Source of the DNA: Istiophorus platypterus
Taxonomy: Eukaryota; Chordata; Actinopteri; Istiophoriformes; Istiophoridae
NCBI GenBank assembly: GCA_016859345.1
Contig: CM029124.1
Location: 6,532,001 to 6,596,000 of the forward strand
DNA length: 64,000 bases
Direction: 5' to 3'
Both the position numbers and the translations under genes were made by a program. The notes under the pieces are model-generated. The model was given only the letters and a program-made list of their open reading frames with translations, did no database searches and had not been told where the DNA came from. Of this stretch, positions 1-11,556 are shown in pieces. Numbering within the stretch: position 1 is the first letter of the stretch; every line of letters starts with the position of its first letter.

Positions 1-125
1 TGCGGCGGATGAGTTATCGCTCTGCCCATCCTCATTTTTCTCACAGTATATGATTCGTCTGACTGTGCTGCATGTTAATGTTACCGTGGAGGATACACTC
101 CAGGTACACACACCTGAAACCGACG

Positions 126-386
126 CAATTAGAAGGGCACTCAGTAGGGTGAAGACCTCAGCCAAGGCCGGTATCGAATAACGTCAACACACTTGAGGGA
201 AGGAAAATTCAAACTCATAGTAAACGATACGGATCTTCCTGAAAACTTAATGGGTTTTTCCCCGGCCCATGAGCAAATCCTCCCCCAAGTGCAAACCGGT
301 TCAGTACTTTTTGCATAAGGCTGATGACAAATAAACTAACAAACAAACAAAGGGATGATTACATATCCTCTTTGGCAGAGGTAACT
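126..386 (+). repeat. Teleost dispersed repeat, copy 1 of 3
   Basis: The segment opens with a stretch ending in gacctcagccaaggcc and closes with tcctctttggcagaggtaa. These ends are roughly inverted complements (cctc-gccaagg against ctttggcagagg), as expected for a small transposon-derived repeat. The interior carries the phrases gggtttttccccggcccatg and gtactttttgcataaggctg, which I recognise from a very common fish repeat whose consensus ends in a 'ccttggcggaggt' motif. A second copy starts about 110 bp downstream. It has no coding capacity. The family name is not known to me. The match is from memory and sequence comparison inside this window. Confidence 0.7.
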
Positions 387-494
387 ACGAGGGCGTTTGG
401 AGAGAGCATACATCCGCCGAGGCTATTATCATTATTATCATTATAATCAAAACAACAAACACAAGACTTCAGAGCTAAAAAACAAAATCAAAGT

Positions 495-694
495 CACAGG
501 AAATGATCCTGGATCTGCCCCCCAAAATCTAATGGGGTTCTTCCCTGGCCCACGAGCAATCCCTCCGAAAAGTTCGGTGTAAATCGTTCAGCAGTACTTT
601 TTGCGTAATACTGATGACGAGTAAACAACCACAAACAGACCAATAAGCAGACGGACAGACACAGGTGATTGCATAACCTCCTTGGCAGAGGTAA
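495..694 (+). repeat. Teleost dispersed repeat, copy 2 of 3
   Basis: This repeats the second part of the 126-386 copy in the same order: a 'gatcctggatctg' start, aatggggttcttccctggcc, cagtactttttgcgtaatac, a run of aaac-rich sequence, and the end cataacctccttggcagagg. The left-end block with cctcagccaagg is missing. It differs from copy 1 by many substitutions and small indels, so the pair is not a recent duplication. Short open frames here, such as one at 397-582, are incidental. Confidence 0.7.
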
Positions 695-1753
695 ATAGAA
701 ATAGAAACGCGGTGGTGAAACGCTGAGTGAAACAGCACCACAAGCAACGGACTCGGAGATGACCACAGGCCTGAATCAACAAAAAGCAAACCTCATAACC
801 GCATGAAGGTAGGAATAAATGCAGGGCTGCATTTAACTGCATCGTCTCAGCCACTCGCACCTCAACAGCAGGTCACTATCAAAACCAGCTGTTTAAGACC
901 TTAAAAAATAACCATCGCTGAAAAGTGAACCTATGAAAAATGCAATGATGACACATGACAAGCTCAACTGGTTGTTACCACAGTAATGACGATCATATAC
1001 TCTACAGGTAAAACAAAGAAAAAAAATTATTACTTGAGTGACAAAATTTGAAAAGTGAATTTTCTATGATGTAAATCATTCATTGTGTAGTGTAGTATTA
1101 ATGGTATTGTTAATAATTCTTTAACATTAAGGACAACGAAGAAAATTAAGTTCTCTCCAAAAATATACCGGATTAACATCTGGACGTTTTGTTTTTTTTT
1201 TCCCCCAAATGTCCCTGTTGAGTCCGGATAGTGTACAGGCAGATACAAAAATGAGTTTCCTTGTTTATGGAGAAGTAAAAACCGGGACCAGAAAACAAAT
1301 CAACATTTTAAAATGACTTAAGTGATCCTCTGAGATCAAATAGGGGGAAAAAAAAAGAAAGTAAAAATGCCTACAACAGCTCAGGGGAACCACACAGAAC
1401 ATTTAACGCCGTCCGTTCGTCAGAGGGTTGAAACAGCACTTTGCACATCGTGCTTGTGCTGTTTTTCTCACTTGGATGAGCAGGAAACAAAAGTCTTTTG
1501 TGGTAAATTTTTTTTACCCTTCATTGTTAATAGTGTTACAAAATTTCTCTGCCGTTGCCTCCGGGTTGCATTTAAAGAATAACCGGAGCTCTATATTCTT
1601 ACATTTTGTTGGGGTTTTTGTGCATGTTCTCAAACCTGCCACACACGTCTACATAACAGTATGTGGAAACCAAAGTAGTGCAGCTCTTGGGGGGGGGGGC
1701 TCCCCCTTATTATTTTTTCATATCCAACATGAGACACAAAGAGTCGCAACCAC
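695..1753. other. Unique AT-rich DNA, no gene seen
   Basis: No exon, transposon end or tandem array was recognised here. The sequence is AT-rich with short A and T runs and an 11-base G run near 1689-1699. Open frames are short and show no protein family signature. Confidence 0.5.
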
Positions 1754-1879
1754 GTTGTTGGTAGTCATTCATTGTCTCTTTGTAGTTGTTTTATGTCTAT
1801 TTATGGTCATTTCGCATATGTTTGTGGTTGTTTTGCGTCTCTTTGTAGTCATTTTCTGTCTCTTTAAAGCTGGATTCTG
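1754..1879 (+). repeat. 21-bp minisatellite, six units
   Basis: Six head-to-tail units of exactly 21 bp start at 1754, 1775, 1796, 1817, 1838 and 1859. Typical units read tctctttgtagtcattttct plus one base. Units differ by several substitutions but no indels. Because 21 is a multiple of three, the array keeps a frame open and yields a seven-residue Leu/Phe/Val-rich periodicity. That explains the 188-codon open frame at 1428-1994, which I do not call as a gene. Confidence 0.9.
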
Positions 1880-1997
1880 TCTGTATCTTCAAAGTGGGCC
1901 TCTTATTACTGCCTTATTTCCTAATTTTGCTGTTGAACCTCAATTCCCGAAGTTACGACGTGTCTCAAATACGCCCCTTTTCAGAAACGTCTGATTT

Positions 1998-2021
1998 CAC
2001 ACACACACACACACACACACA
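1998..2021 (+). repeat. (CA)12 microsatellite
   Basis: Twelve uninterrupted CA dinucleotides. It lies just downstream of the 21-bp minisatellite. Confidence 0.97.
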
Positions 2022-3149
2022 TGAAATTCTAGATGCTGGGCATTATTCTGCTTTTCTGACAATAAAATCTTAATAAGATGTTAGATTTTAATGCTTGGAA
2101 ACAAGGATAAAATGTTCCACTGACCGCAGAACTGGAAATGGCGGTGTGTGCACGTGGACGTAGGTGTGTGAGTACTATATTAAGGGGGACAAGGAAAAAC
2201 GTGAAGACATCATGCGGAGAGAACGTCTGCAGGACGAACCAAGCCCCCATGGAGTCGGAGGGACTGACCTCCACCGGACTCCCGTTTACTCCACCCCTTC
2301 TTTAACGTTTCACGGGAGAAAGAGCCTGTCTGCTGACTGCAGAGATGGATGTGGAGATAAAATGGCTGAGCATGAAAAAAACAAAAAAAAAACAACAAAA
2401 AAAAAAGAAACGCTAGAGGTAAGATTTTACCGCAAATTGTGATCTGGTCCCACACACACACAAACAGCTGTCAAAACAACCCAAGGAACAGGGGCTCTTT
2501 TGCACAAGAGGGGAAATTAACGTCTGCTGCTTTGGTGCTTGATGCTTTTGTGTGTGTGTGTGAGTTTGAGCTTGGCCGAGCGGCCGCCATGTCAGGGCCA
2601 GTGGAAGATGACTGCAAGCGGCCGCGCTGCCCTCCCAGTTTCCCCTCACACACACTGCAGGCGGTTAATTACATCTTGCCGCCAGCGGAAAAAAAACAAC
2701 CTACAAACAAAACAAAACAAAGCTCAGAGGGGTCTGCATTTCCATTCTTTTTTCTTTCCCCTTCTTTGGGTCTTCAGGTGGACTCAAGGTCATGCATCCA
2801 CTGGTCGCCCACTAAAGGTGCAGTGCATTTTCTGCCCCCCCATGGCAACGGCCCCGGCGACCGAGCTCGTGGGACGGACCGGACGTGTGTGGTGGAGGAT
2901 ACGATATGAGGCATATCTATAAGGTATAGACAAAACAAACAGCCTGTGTCTCGGCGTCTCCCGCTCAGTTCGTTGAAGCGGCACTGGGGTATAAAACGTC
3001 ACCGTTCCTTAAAAACTTGGTTTGACATTTAGGATCAAGCGCCAGGTAGAACCTTCAAAAACACATCACTCGTGCCTGTTTGCTTGCTTGTTTGTTTGCT
3101 TGCTCGTTTGAGGGCCGGCGGCACAAAGGACCAAACCGATTTGCTCTGA
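2022..3149. other. Unique DNA with short TG and poly-A tracts, no gene seen
   Basis: The stretch holds A-rich runs near 2375-2410 and a short TG tract at 2549-2562. A locally GC-richer part with two NotI-type octamers lies near 2578-2628. Several overlapping open frames of 60-156 codons occur on both strands, but none resembles a known family and all run through low-complexity sequence. Confidence 0.5.
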
Positions 3150-3325
3150 GCTTATGGGAAGGGATGGGCCACGGGCCAGGGGAGGACCCCGTTCAGTTTC
3201 GGGGCAGATCCGGATAATTTAGCGCGACTCTGAGATTCTTCTCGGGAAGTCCGGTGTGCGTTGTTCGACACTGGCCTTGGCGGAGGCCCGAGCTAGAACG
3301 CACTCATAAGGCTGAGTGTGTCGTT
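3150..3325 (-). repeat. Teleost dispersed repeat, copy 3, inverted and truncated
   Basis: Read on the minus strand, this segment has the same order as the 126-386 copy. The left-end block with cctccgccaaggccagt is followed by ttatccggatctg, then gaacggggtcctcccctggc. On the plus strand this gives ggccttggcggaggc near 3271-3285 and gcagatccggataat near 3204-3218. The part corresponding to the 'tttttgcgtaat' end is absent. This is therefore a broken, inverted member of the family found at the start of the window. Confidence 0.6.
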
Positions 3326-3811
3326 GATCGTGCTTAAGCAAATGCCTCTGCTTAGGACATCTGTTTTAATATGCTAAAACTGTGTAAATGCTGTTTTTTC
3401 TAAATAGTATTACCTGTGTTGGTGCTATTTTATAAAGAGTTCCATGCACATAGGAAAAAAACCCTCCGTATGGTTTTAAACCCTCCAAAGTTTACTAATC
3501 AACACACCGTGTACCATGTATGGTGTTTGTGTCATTTGTGGAGAAATCAAAAGGCAACCGGCCAGGGACAGCAGGGAGCCGAACGGCCTCCATTAAGCAG
3601 CACAACGTCCTTTTCACTTCCTCTTTACTCCTTCTACGTTCTGCACGGCTCTTCGCCCTCTTCTCGCCAAGCTAAGCTCAGCCGGCCGCCGACTCCAGCG
3701 TCGTACTCGCCGCACAGATGTGAGCGTGGCATCCATGCTCTCATCCCAAAAAATCTCAAACTATTCCTGTAATCACAGATCAACCGTAGCACTGCGTCAA
3801 GGCGGAAGGCG

Positions 3812-3835
3812 TCTCTCTCTCTCTCGCTCTCTCTC
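3812..3835 (+). repeat. CT microsatellite with one interruption
   Basis: A pyrimidine tract of CT dinucleotides with a single G interruption, followed by a short CCT-rich tail. Confidence 0.9.
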
Positions 3836-4378
3836 CCTCCAGCTCGCCGTGCAGCTTTCATCCTGCCACAGTGCGGTGATGGCCGCTCGATTTAATGGAT
3901 ACAAATAACATCTGACGCTGCCGAGCATCAAAGGCATCGCATCACACAAAAAAATCCTCACTGTAGAGTATCTGGATTTTACCTCTGTAAATAAGGTTTA
4001 TTTTCTCTTGGGTTTAAACTTATATTCATATGAAACCACCCCTCAGTGGTGGAGAGTGTTTTGTAAGTCACTGTGCTGACAATAGCCTTTTAATAGAGCA
4101 CATTGCATAAACTAAAAAATGCATAAAGGTCAAGATAAACACAAGAGCTTTTGTAAAAAGTCTGAGTTTTTAAGGAGAAGAAATTTTACATCTGATCGCA
4201 GTAACCGAACATATTCGAGGGCATTTTGTCGACACGCCCGGAGTAGCGCCGCCGCCGCCGATGACAGTGGGAAGGAAATGTACCAACGATCCTCTCGTGT
4301 TTGACATGTTGCCCCCGCCAGTCTTCCCACAAACTGACAGAAAAAAACAAGGGGCAGGTTGACTCTCACCTGGAAACT

Positions 4379-4403
4379 AAAACAACAACAACAACAACAA
4401 CAA
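4379..4403 (+). repeat. (AAC)n microsatellite
   Basis: About eight AAC trinucleotides in a row, passing into an A run. Confidence 0.95.
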
Positions 4404-4589
4404 AAAACACGTGATTAAAGGTGTAAACATGTTGTGACCGGTTCTAATTAAACACAGTCAAATCAGAGCGCTCCAGATAGGTCACTGATAAGACTGCACT
4501 CCAGCTGAGGGGAATAATCTCAGTTATACAATCAGCGGGAGGTTTATGTGAGTCCTGCAACCTAATTTTAGTTTTTTTGTTTATTTATT

Positions 4590-4850
4590 TTTTTCCAGCC
4601 TTCATTTATACAAAGGGACCCACTGTGCATCTGGCATAACTCACGCTAAAACACTATAAATATGTAACCCTGATAAAAGTCCCACTTTTATGTGCTGCAG
4701 CGTCTCTCCACCCTCATTGTTCTAAATGCTCCGGCCGCCGTTATCAGCTGCTTACAAGGGTTGACACCTGTGGTTGCCCCCCCCCCCCCGACTGCACTCT
4801 AGCTAATTAATATGAGCTGCCACAGCTACACGCGCTGTCAGTCGACCTAC
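4590..4850. promoter_or_regulatory. Possible non-coding regulatory block (weak)
   Basis: Between two homopolymer tracts the sequence is complex and contains several transcription-factor-like words. These include cagctg E-boxes, a tgtggtt Runx-type word, and ctaattaatatgag with a homeodomain-type ATTA core. Such clustering is typical of vertebrate enhancers but also arises by chance. Only alignment to other fish genomes could show conservation. I see no direct proof of function. Confidence 0.15.
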
Positions 4851-6269
4851 GTTGGGGGGTGGGGGGGCTGGAAAAGAAGATCTGTGGTTACCGAATTCGG
4901 ATCGTTTTCGTTTGCATGCAGCTGCAATGAAAATTAACGTCCTTTTGATTTTCTTCAACGACATGCACTGTGTGTTCACATTTGGAAGAGCGAACGCGAC
5001 AGGCCGACGTGTTTTTTGAGGTGATGCACAGACTCAAAATAGGTGCTGGTGTGCTACAAGTAGTGTCACAGAATGTCACGTGACTTTAAAAAGGGCAACA
5101 TGGGTTTCTCTGGCTGTTCCACCTCCCCCCAGCAAAGGCCAAACAGAAACCACTATTTGGGTTGTCTTTTTTTTTTTCATTCTGGCCACAGGTAAATAAG
5201 GTATATTTCCTGACCCTGTGATAAATATCTGACTCCCCGAGATTTATTATCGCTGTAGTTAGTAGAGAGGGAAACAATCAGCGACAACCGTCAGGCAGAG
5301 ACATCAATACATTGTGTTTGGATCAATTGGTGACATCAACCACTTCAAAATATCCGGATCACACACTATTAATCTGATCCTGACGAGTCTGGGGACTGTA
5401 TGGATTAGGCTCCAGTTTAACCTTTGTGCCGCATCATTTTTCTTTAAATGTGCGGTTGGGGGGGGGGGGTGACGACACCCTAACATTTGTCTGATTGATC
5501 AACGGTCGGAAATTTTCTTGCAGCCTAAGCGGTTTCCCAGTCTAACCGAGCCGCACGGCTGCTGTCGTATGATTCCCTATGAACCGCAGAGAGCTTGTTT
5601 TAATTTTATTGCCGTTGTATTTTACATGTTAACATCCCCCCCCCCACCCACCCACCCAGGGATGACTGCGGTCTTGACTGACACATAAAACTGAACTTCG
5701 CCGCAGAGCAGACAGCTCACACCGTCGGCATCTTCCCGGCCTCCGCAGCTCCAGGGGTTTTTCCACAATTTATCCTTTACGTTATGTTCATACTCATCTC
5801 TCTCTCCCTCTGTCAGCTGCACTGCAGATGCTGTCCCTTTTTCTGAATTTCACTGGAAGTGTCACTGGACATCTATGCTTCTACCCAGTGTTGCCAAGTC
5901 GACTGATCCACACAGTGTGAGCATGAAGGTAAAAATGTAAATATTTCAACATGACTACTTGCTTTAATCAACCTTTCTGCACTGCCAGCACCCTTTGCCC
6001 TTCACGCTTAAAAATGTGCAGAGGCTCCAAATTGTTCTTCTCTCGTAATGTGAAATATAATGTCATACGAGGGGCGCTACGTAAATTTTATCCGATTTGA
6101 ACTAATTTCGATTTCGTCCCAAGCTCGAACCGACCGAACTGTTTTTTTTTTTGCTTTTTTATGCATCGCCTATAGCCTCCCAGCATTACGCGCAGTAAGG
6201 ACCCAAGTTTTTTTTTTTCAGAAGAAGGGAAGAAAATGCGGATCTGTGACAGATAATCGCAGCTCGCAT

Positions 6270-6560
6270 CATCCGATCCGAAAAATAGCCGGGGCCAGAT
6301 ACACGCCAGATCTGATCGGCTGGTTTTTGCCCCGCCGCGCGGCCCAGGCCGGGCCGCCCGCGGCATGGCCGGTCCGCCATTTATTTTACATGTGGCGTGG
6401 CACTGACACAACGGGCAATAGGGCCGGGGGGGGGACGCCAGGGGGTGGGGCGGGGTCCACGTGGACAGGGTAACGTAACCGAAACGGCTGCCGCTGGAGA
6501 GACGACGTCGGAGCGGGCTGAGCCCGGAGCGAGCGCGGAAACTGGGTAACTTGAAGTCGG
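6270..6560. other. CpG-rich block, possible CpG island
   Basis: Local GC content and CpG count rise sharply, with words such as cgccgcgcggcccaggccgg and gagcgagcgcgg, against AT-rich flanks. A G8 run and purine-rich stretches lie inside. Vertebrate CpG islands often mark promoters, but no adjacent start exon or splice signal could be identified. Open frames on both strands (for example 6060-6473) reflect the absence of AT-rich stop codons here. Confidence 0.35.
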
Positions 6561-8235
6561 CCTGTAAACCACGTTTACTGCAGTGCAGGGTCCTCCATGC
6601 TTCTGAATGTTTAGGAACCTTTAAAGGGCCCCTTCATCACTACCGCTGATAGAGATCGCGTAAACATACAACTCCAGCTCGCGTTATCTTGCACTGCCCA
6701 GCTCTCACAGCTGCAACACCAAACAGCTAGGATTAAATCGTCTAAAAGCGTTGGATTGTAATCGGCACAGCACCAATCAGGCACCGTCGTCTGTAAATGT
6801 TTAAGACTCCCAACAAGAGGTGCTCTGCCCCCCTCGCCGTCTGTCAGGATGGGTGAATGTGGTGGAAACCGACCTTATGGTGCTGCGGTGAAACCGTTTC
6901 ACAATCCCGCTGCACCTTAGCCCTGCAAAAGATGAAGAAAAAAAAAAAAGAAGAGGAAAAAACAATCCCAGCAAATCATTTCTCCAAGAGTCCCAAAAAA
7001 AAACCACATGTATCCAAACAAAGCAGATAAAGTGTCTGTGAGGGATCTCAGTCATCCATATATCATACACTCTATATAAGTGCTTAGTCAAAGGCAACTG
7101 GGGATTTGACTACAAGTGCAACCAGCTGCCCGGAAGCTGCGCTGGAAAGAATCTGGAAACACAGTTTTGGGGCCTGAGCGCAGGCTTGTTTGTTTTTTCT
7201 TCTTATTACCAGCACCTGCAGCTTTTAATAAATAAATGCCCTCATTAATGTTGACATAAACCACGTTTGTTCTGTCCTTTGTCTAGCATTGGTTATGCGC
7301 TGTGGCTAAAATGAAGCATCCATTGTGCCATCACATACAGCCAATACGAGCCAGTGTACACTGTCAATCATAATAGTTTTTGTGAAAGAAAAAAAAAAAC
7401 AAACAAACTTTTCTCTATTGCGTGTTATTCTTATTCTTATACTGGAGTTACTCCATGATTTGAGTTATGACATTTACTAGTAGAAATGAGGATGTTGACA
7501 CATTAAAAAAAAAAAAAAATTGAAAAAAAAATATATATATTCTGATGCTGCTGAGATTCTGTTGGGAGCTGTACTGAATGTAAAAGTTATAGATTGAGAT
7601 AAAAATGTTTTTCTGTTTGATGTTATCATTTTTATTCTTCACTGAAATAGGATATTGCACTGCTCTCAGCTGACTCATAAGCGTCTCTGTATGAATGGTG
7701 CAGAGACGGTGCGGAGGTATGGGCGGACTCCCTTGTTGAGAAATACCCGTTTCTTGGGTGGAAAGAGTCGCGTGAAACCCTCTTGCACACAGCAGTTATA
7801 TATCTGAGAAAAAAAAAAAAAATCTAATGCAGAAAAAAAACAAATAAATGAATTGACCTTGTTGCCACTGCGGCGCAGAATTTTTCTTCTTCTCATATGC
7901 CAGGATGCCCTCATAGGAGAAATCAGTCTTCTCTCATGTGTTAACCACTGAAAGATGTCGGATGACTATGACATGTTTCACAATTAGATGAAAACATACG
8001 TGCCAAATGCGTCTGAGAGTTTTCTACGACGTTGGTGTGTCAGAATATCGACAAAAACATCTGGGCCCGCGCCCTGCGACTTACGCCATAACTGCCTTTG
8101 AAAAAAAGACATAAGTGGACAGCTGTTCCAGATTTCCTACCAACTAACGGGACTGAAAAACATGCCCTGAAAACACACACACCTATGGCAGGGGCAAAAC
8201 CCAACGCTGTTGTATTTGACAAATATTGTAAACAA
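6561..8235. other. Unique DNA with A/T runs, no gene seen
   Basis: The stretch contains several poly-A runs (near 6938-6951, 7389-7400, 7504-7520 and 7808-7822). Otherwise the sequence is non-repetitive. No exon or transposon end was recognised before the Tc1-like element that begins at about 8236. Confidence 0.5.
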
Positions 8236-8270
8236 TGCAGAGAGCATTCAGAAAGTATTCAGACGCCTTG
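8236..8270 (+). repeat. Left terminal inverted repeat of the Tc1-like element
   Basis: The block attcagaaagtattcagacg pairs with its complement at the right end of the element. The outermost five bases (tgcag) also match, with a two-base insertion relative to the right end. The flanking TA target duplication cannot be read with certainty. Confidence 0.85.
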
Positions 8271-8537
8271 ACAGCTTTCACATTTTGCAGCCTTATGCCA
8301 AAATCCTTTAAATTCATTTTTTCTTTCGATCTACACTAAAAAAAAAACACACGGGCAAAGCAAAAAGAGTAGTTTTGAATTTTTCACGTATTCTTCAGCG
8401 AGGAAAAACTGAAATTTCCCCCCGACATAAATATTCAAACCCTCTGCCGTGACACTCGATATCTAGCTCAGTCGCCCGTAAATTCAATCGATCTGACGTG
8501 ATTCTGAATGTTTATCTTGTTTATATAAGGTGTTGGG

Positions 8538-9349
8538 ATGACAATCCACATCAGAGCAAAAAAAAAACAAAAACCACAAGAAGCCATGTGGTTGAGGGAA
8601 CCGCCTGCAGGGACCAGAGACAGGACTCCGTGTCAAGGCACAGATCCGGGGGAAGGCTACAGCTTTCCTGCACTGAAGCTTCCCACCAGGGTGGAGGCCT
8701 CCATATACCTCAAACGGAAGAAGTTTGGAACAACCGGGGCTCCTCCGAGAACTGGCTGCCCAGTAAGAGCAGTGACTCAGAGATCCGGTGTGGAGGTGGG
8801 AGAAACTTGCAGAGGGAAAACCTTCACCACAGCCCTCAAGCGATCTGGGCTTTATGGCAGAGTGGCCAGACGGAGGCCTCTCCTCAGTGAAAGACACTTG
8901 AAAGCCTGCTTGGAGTTCTGGAGGACTCTCTTGTTTGAAGCAACCAATATTAAATGGTCAGGCCTCAGTTCTAACCATCATTTCTGGTGGAAACCAGGCA
9001 CCAGTCATCACCTTCCTATATAGTGATGGTCTGCATCATGCTGCGAGGACAGGGAGTCTGGTCAAGTAAAGAGACATCTCTAATGAAAACCTGGTCTCAG
9101 GAGCACCCACGAACACTAACTGGGCCAAAGGTTCAGCTTTCACCAGGACAATGACCCTAAAGCACACGGCCAAGACAAGGCAGGAGTGGCCCAGGGACGA
9201 CTCTGTAGATGTCCTTGAGCGGCTCAGCCAGAGCCCCGACCTGTACCCAATCAAATCTTCGCGGAGGGACCTGAAAATGTCCATGCACCGACGGTCTCCC
9301 ACCAGCCTGACAGAGCTACAACTAGAGGATCTGTAGGGAAGGATGGTAG
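8538..9349 (+). pseudogene. Tc1-like transposase, degenerate
   Basis: This is the remnant of a DDE/D transposase that would cut and paste its own element. In the frame open at 8538-9023, residues resembling the family's DNA-binding and linker region are clear: a GEGY start, KRKKFGTT, then RSGLYGRVARRRPLLSERHL. Next comes WKPGTSHHLP, typical of the catalytic core. The frame then ends and resumes at 9151-9336 with KHTAKTRQEWPRDDSVDVLE and SQSPDLYPI. The family's usual SPDLNPIE motif reads SPDLYPIK, so the last catalytic acid is lost. The first catalytic Asp region is also altered, and there are internal deletions and a frameshift near 9160. No function is expected. Confidence 0.92.
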
Positions 9350-9550
9350 GAAGTTCTGTCATATACAAGAAGAGTCGAGGCTTCAATCGCTGTCACTAAA
9401 CTACTGCGTCAGTTTTATATTTCAGTTTGTCCATTAATACATTTGCAAAAATTTTCAAAAATTCCTGTTTTTGCTTAGTCATTGTGGGTCACCAAATTTA
9501 AACAATTTCAGCATAAGCAACACAACAAAATGTAGAAGAAAAAAAAACAA

Positions 9551-9584
9551 TGAAGGGGTCTGAAGACTTTCTGAATGCACTGCA
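9551..9584 (-). repeat. Right terminal inverted repeat of the Tc1-like element
   Basis: Plus-strand sequence ggggtctgaagactttctga followed by atgcactgca. Its reverse complement matches the left end at 8236-8270 apart from a few substitutions and a small length difference. It defines the 3' boundary of the transposon. Confidence 0.88.
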
Positions 9585-10998
9585 CATTATCACAGAATTC
9601 CAACTCTCAGCCTGGAGGGGGGGGGGGACTAAATGTTTAATCCCCTAATTGTACTACATGTTTCAAGGTCATGGGAACCCTGGTTTGTGTCTCACGGGGT
9701 GTTTTTTTTATGTTTTTTAGCAGCGACGTTTCTCACAGCAAAGCTCACTCACCACTAATATGTGGCAATGTCAGGCAATGTCTGAAAAGTCGTCCCACAC
9801 AACAGGCGGATGCAAAGCGGCCTTTGTGTGGGCAGCATTTTGACTAAACCTGAAGCCTGTTCATGCATGTGTGCGTTTATGTGTTTTCTGCATGTGTGTG
9901 TGTGTACATGTGTGTGTGTGTGTGTGTGTCAGAGACAGCGGAAGAAGGTGAAAGAAAATCCGAGGTGGGTGGTCAACTTTTAATCCGGCTTCATCTCTTA
10001 TCTTCACTTTCAATGGATGTGTATTTGTTTTAATTTCTGCGTTATTTTTATCCCTCTGTACTTTTTTTTCCTCTTCTGTCTCCAGCCTGAACTTTATTCT
10101 GCCGCAGTGACGGATATTTCCCTCAAGGATCCGTTATAAAAATAAAAGATCGCCATTGTATCATTCTCCGATTTAGCAGAAAACTGCCTTAAAATTAATG
10201 TGAACAAACAAAGACCATGATGTCACCTCGACTGTCATTTGTAATGAAAACCACAAATTCTTTACGACCACAATTCACATTCTCTCTATATATATTTTTT
10301 GACATTTCTGCATGACATTAACAGAATATTCAACAAATATAGACTATAACTTGTTGGAAAGTGTTTCCACTGCCCAGTGTCTAAATTCTCTGAAGAAGTT
10401 TCTATCTTTTGGGAGCTTAGGTATTAAATTAAAGCTTGAATTTCCAGTTTTCTTCCTCCGTTCTTTCTTTTCTTTCTCCGGTTTCTTCTCGCTCCCTGTT
10501 TTTTCGTCTTCCCACGCTACTTCCCCTGCTGTTTAAAACAGTCAGTCAAGTAAAGAAAACAAAACTCTGCCTGGGGGTCACTGTCTGCATCAGCACGCAC
10601 TCCGCATCACAGCCGTTGTAATGAGTAACTTTACCCGGACTCGGATTGTTCCAGCCCTCACAGAAACCTGTGCTCCGATCTCTGTGGCCAGTGCTGAGCG
10701 AACAAATACGACCGGAGTCGCATCTTTCGGGGTAAACCCACTAAATTGTGGCTCATCGGAGTCATGTAAAGGAGGCTTAGTCATGGCGGCTGCAGAGAGA
10801 AAATTATCGTTCACTCTAAGCTGCTCAACATCCTGTCAACTGACAAATGCCCCGAATGGAGTTTTTACGACGGAGTATTAGGCCGTCTGCCCGTCCAGGT
10901 GCCCCCACACTGATTATTTACACCCTTTGGTGCAGCCAATTCAGCACAGCCAACTGTAACTCAGCTTTCATCAGGCAGTCTGCAGCTAAATATTTTGA
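9585..10998. other. Unique AT-rich DNA, no gene seen
   Basis: The stretch contains one GT tract (listed separately) and a T/C-rich section near 10440-10510. An 86-codon open frame at 10621-10881 has no recognisable motif. No transposon end or tandem repeat was recognised in the remainder. Confidence 0.5.
9893..9929 (+). repeat. GT microsatellite
   Basis: TG dinucleotides interrupted once by acatg, giving a tract of about 37 bp. Confidence 0.95.

Positions 10999-11556
<558 letters not shown>

Larger units (their letters stand above)
3326..6050. other. Unique DNA with scattered simple repeats, no gene seen
   Basis: This stretch contains a CT tract (3812-3835), an (AAC)n tract (4379-4403), a C13 run (4777-4789), a G run near 5459-5470 and a C-rich tract near 5635-5660. 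No coding exon was recognised. The part around 4590-4850 is richer in E-box-like and homeodomain-like words than its surroundings and is listed separately. Confidence 0.5.
8236..9584 (+). mobile_element. Tc1-like DNA transposon, near full length, inactive
   Basis: Both ends carry the same inverted terminal sequence. The left end reads gcattcagaaagtattcaga (8244 on). The right end at 9551-9584 is its reverse complement with few changes. Length is about 1.35 kb, close to the usual 1.2-1.6 kb for Tc1-like elements. Between the ends lie a TATA-like spacer (ttatataaggt, 8520-8530), a degraded transposase reading frame, and an AT-rich 3' tail. The pattern matches a Tc1-like family widespread in teleosts. 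Internal deletions, frameshifts and stop codons make it a fossil. Confidence 0.93.

Noticed and set aside
1428..1994. 188-codon open frame, the longest in the window
   Set aside because: It is held open by a 21-bp minisatellite with a Leu/Phe/Val periodicity and ends in a CA tract. It has no domain signature.
9151..9336. Independent small gene
   Set aside because: It is the frameshifted C-terminal part of the Tc1-like transposase relic.
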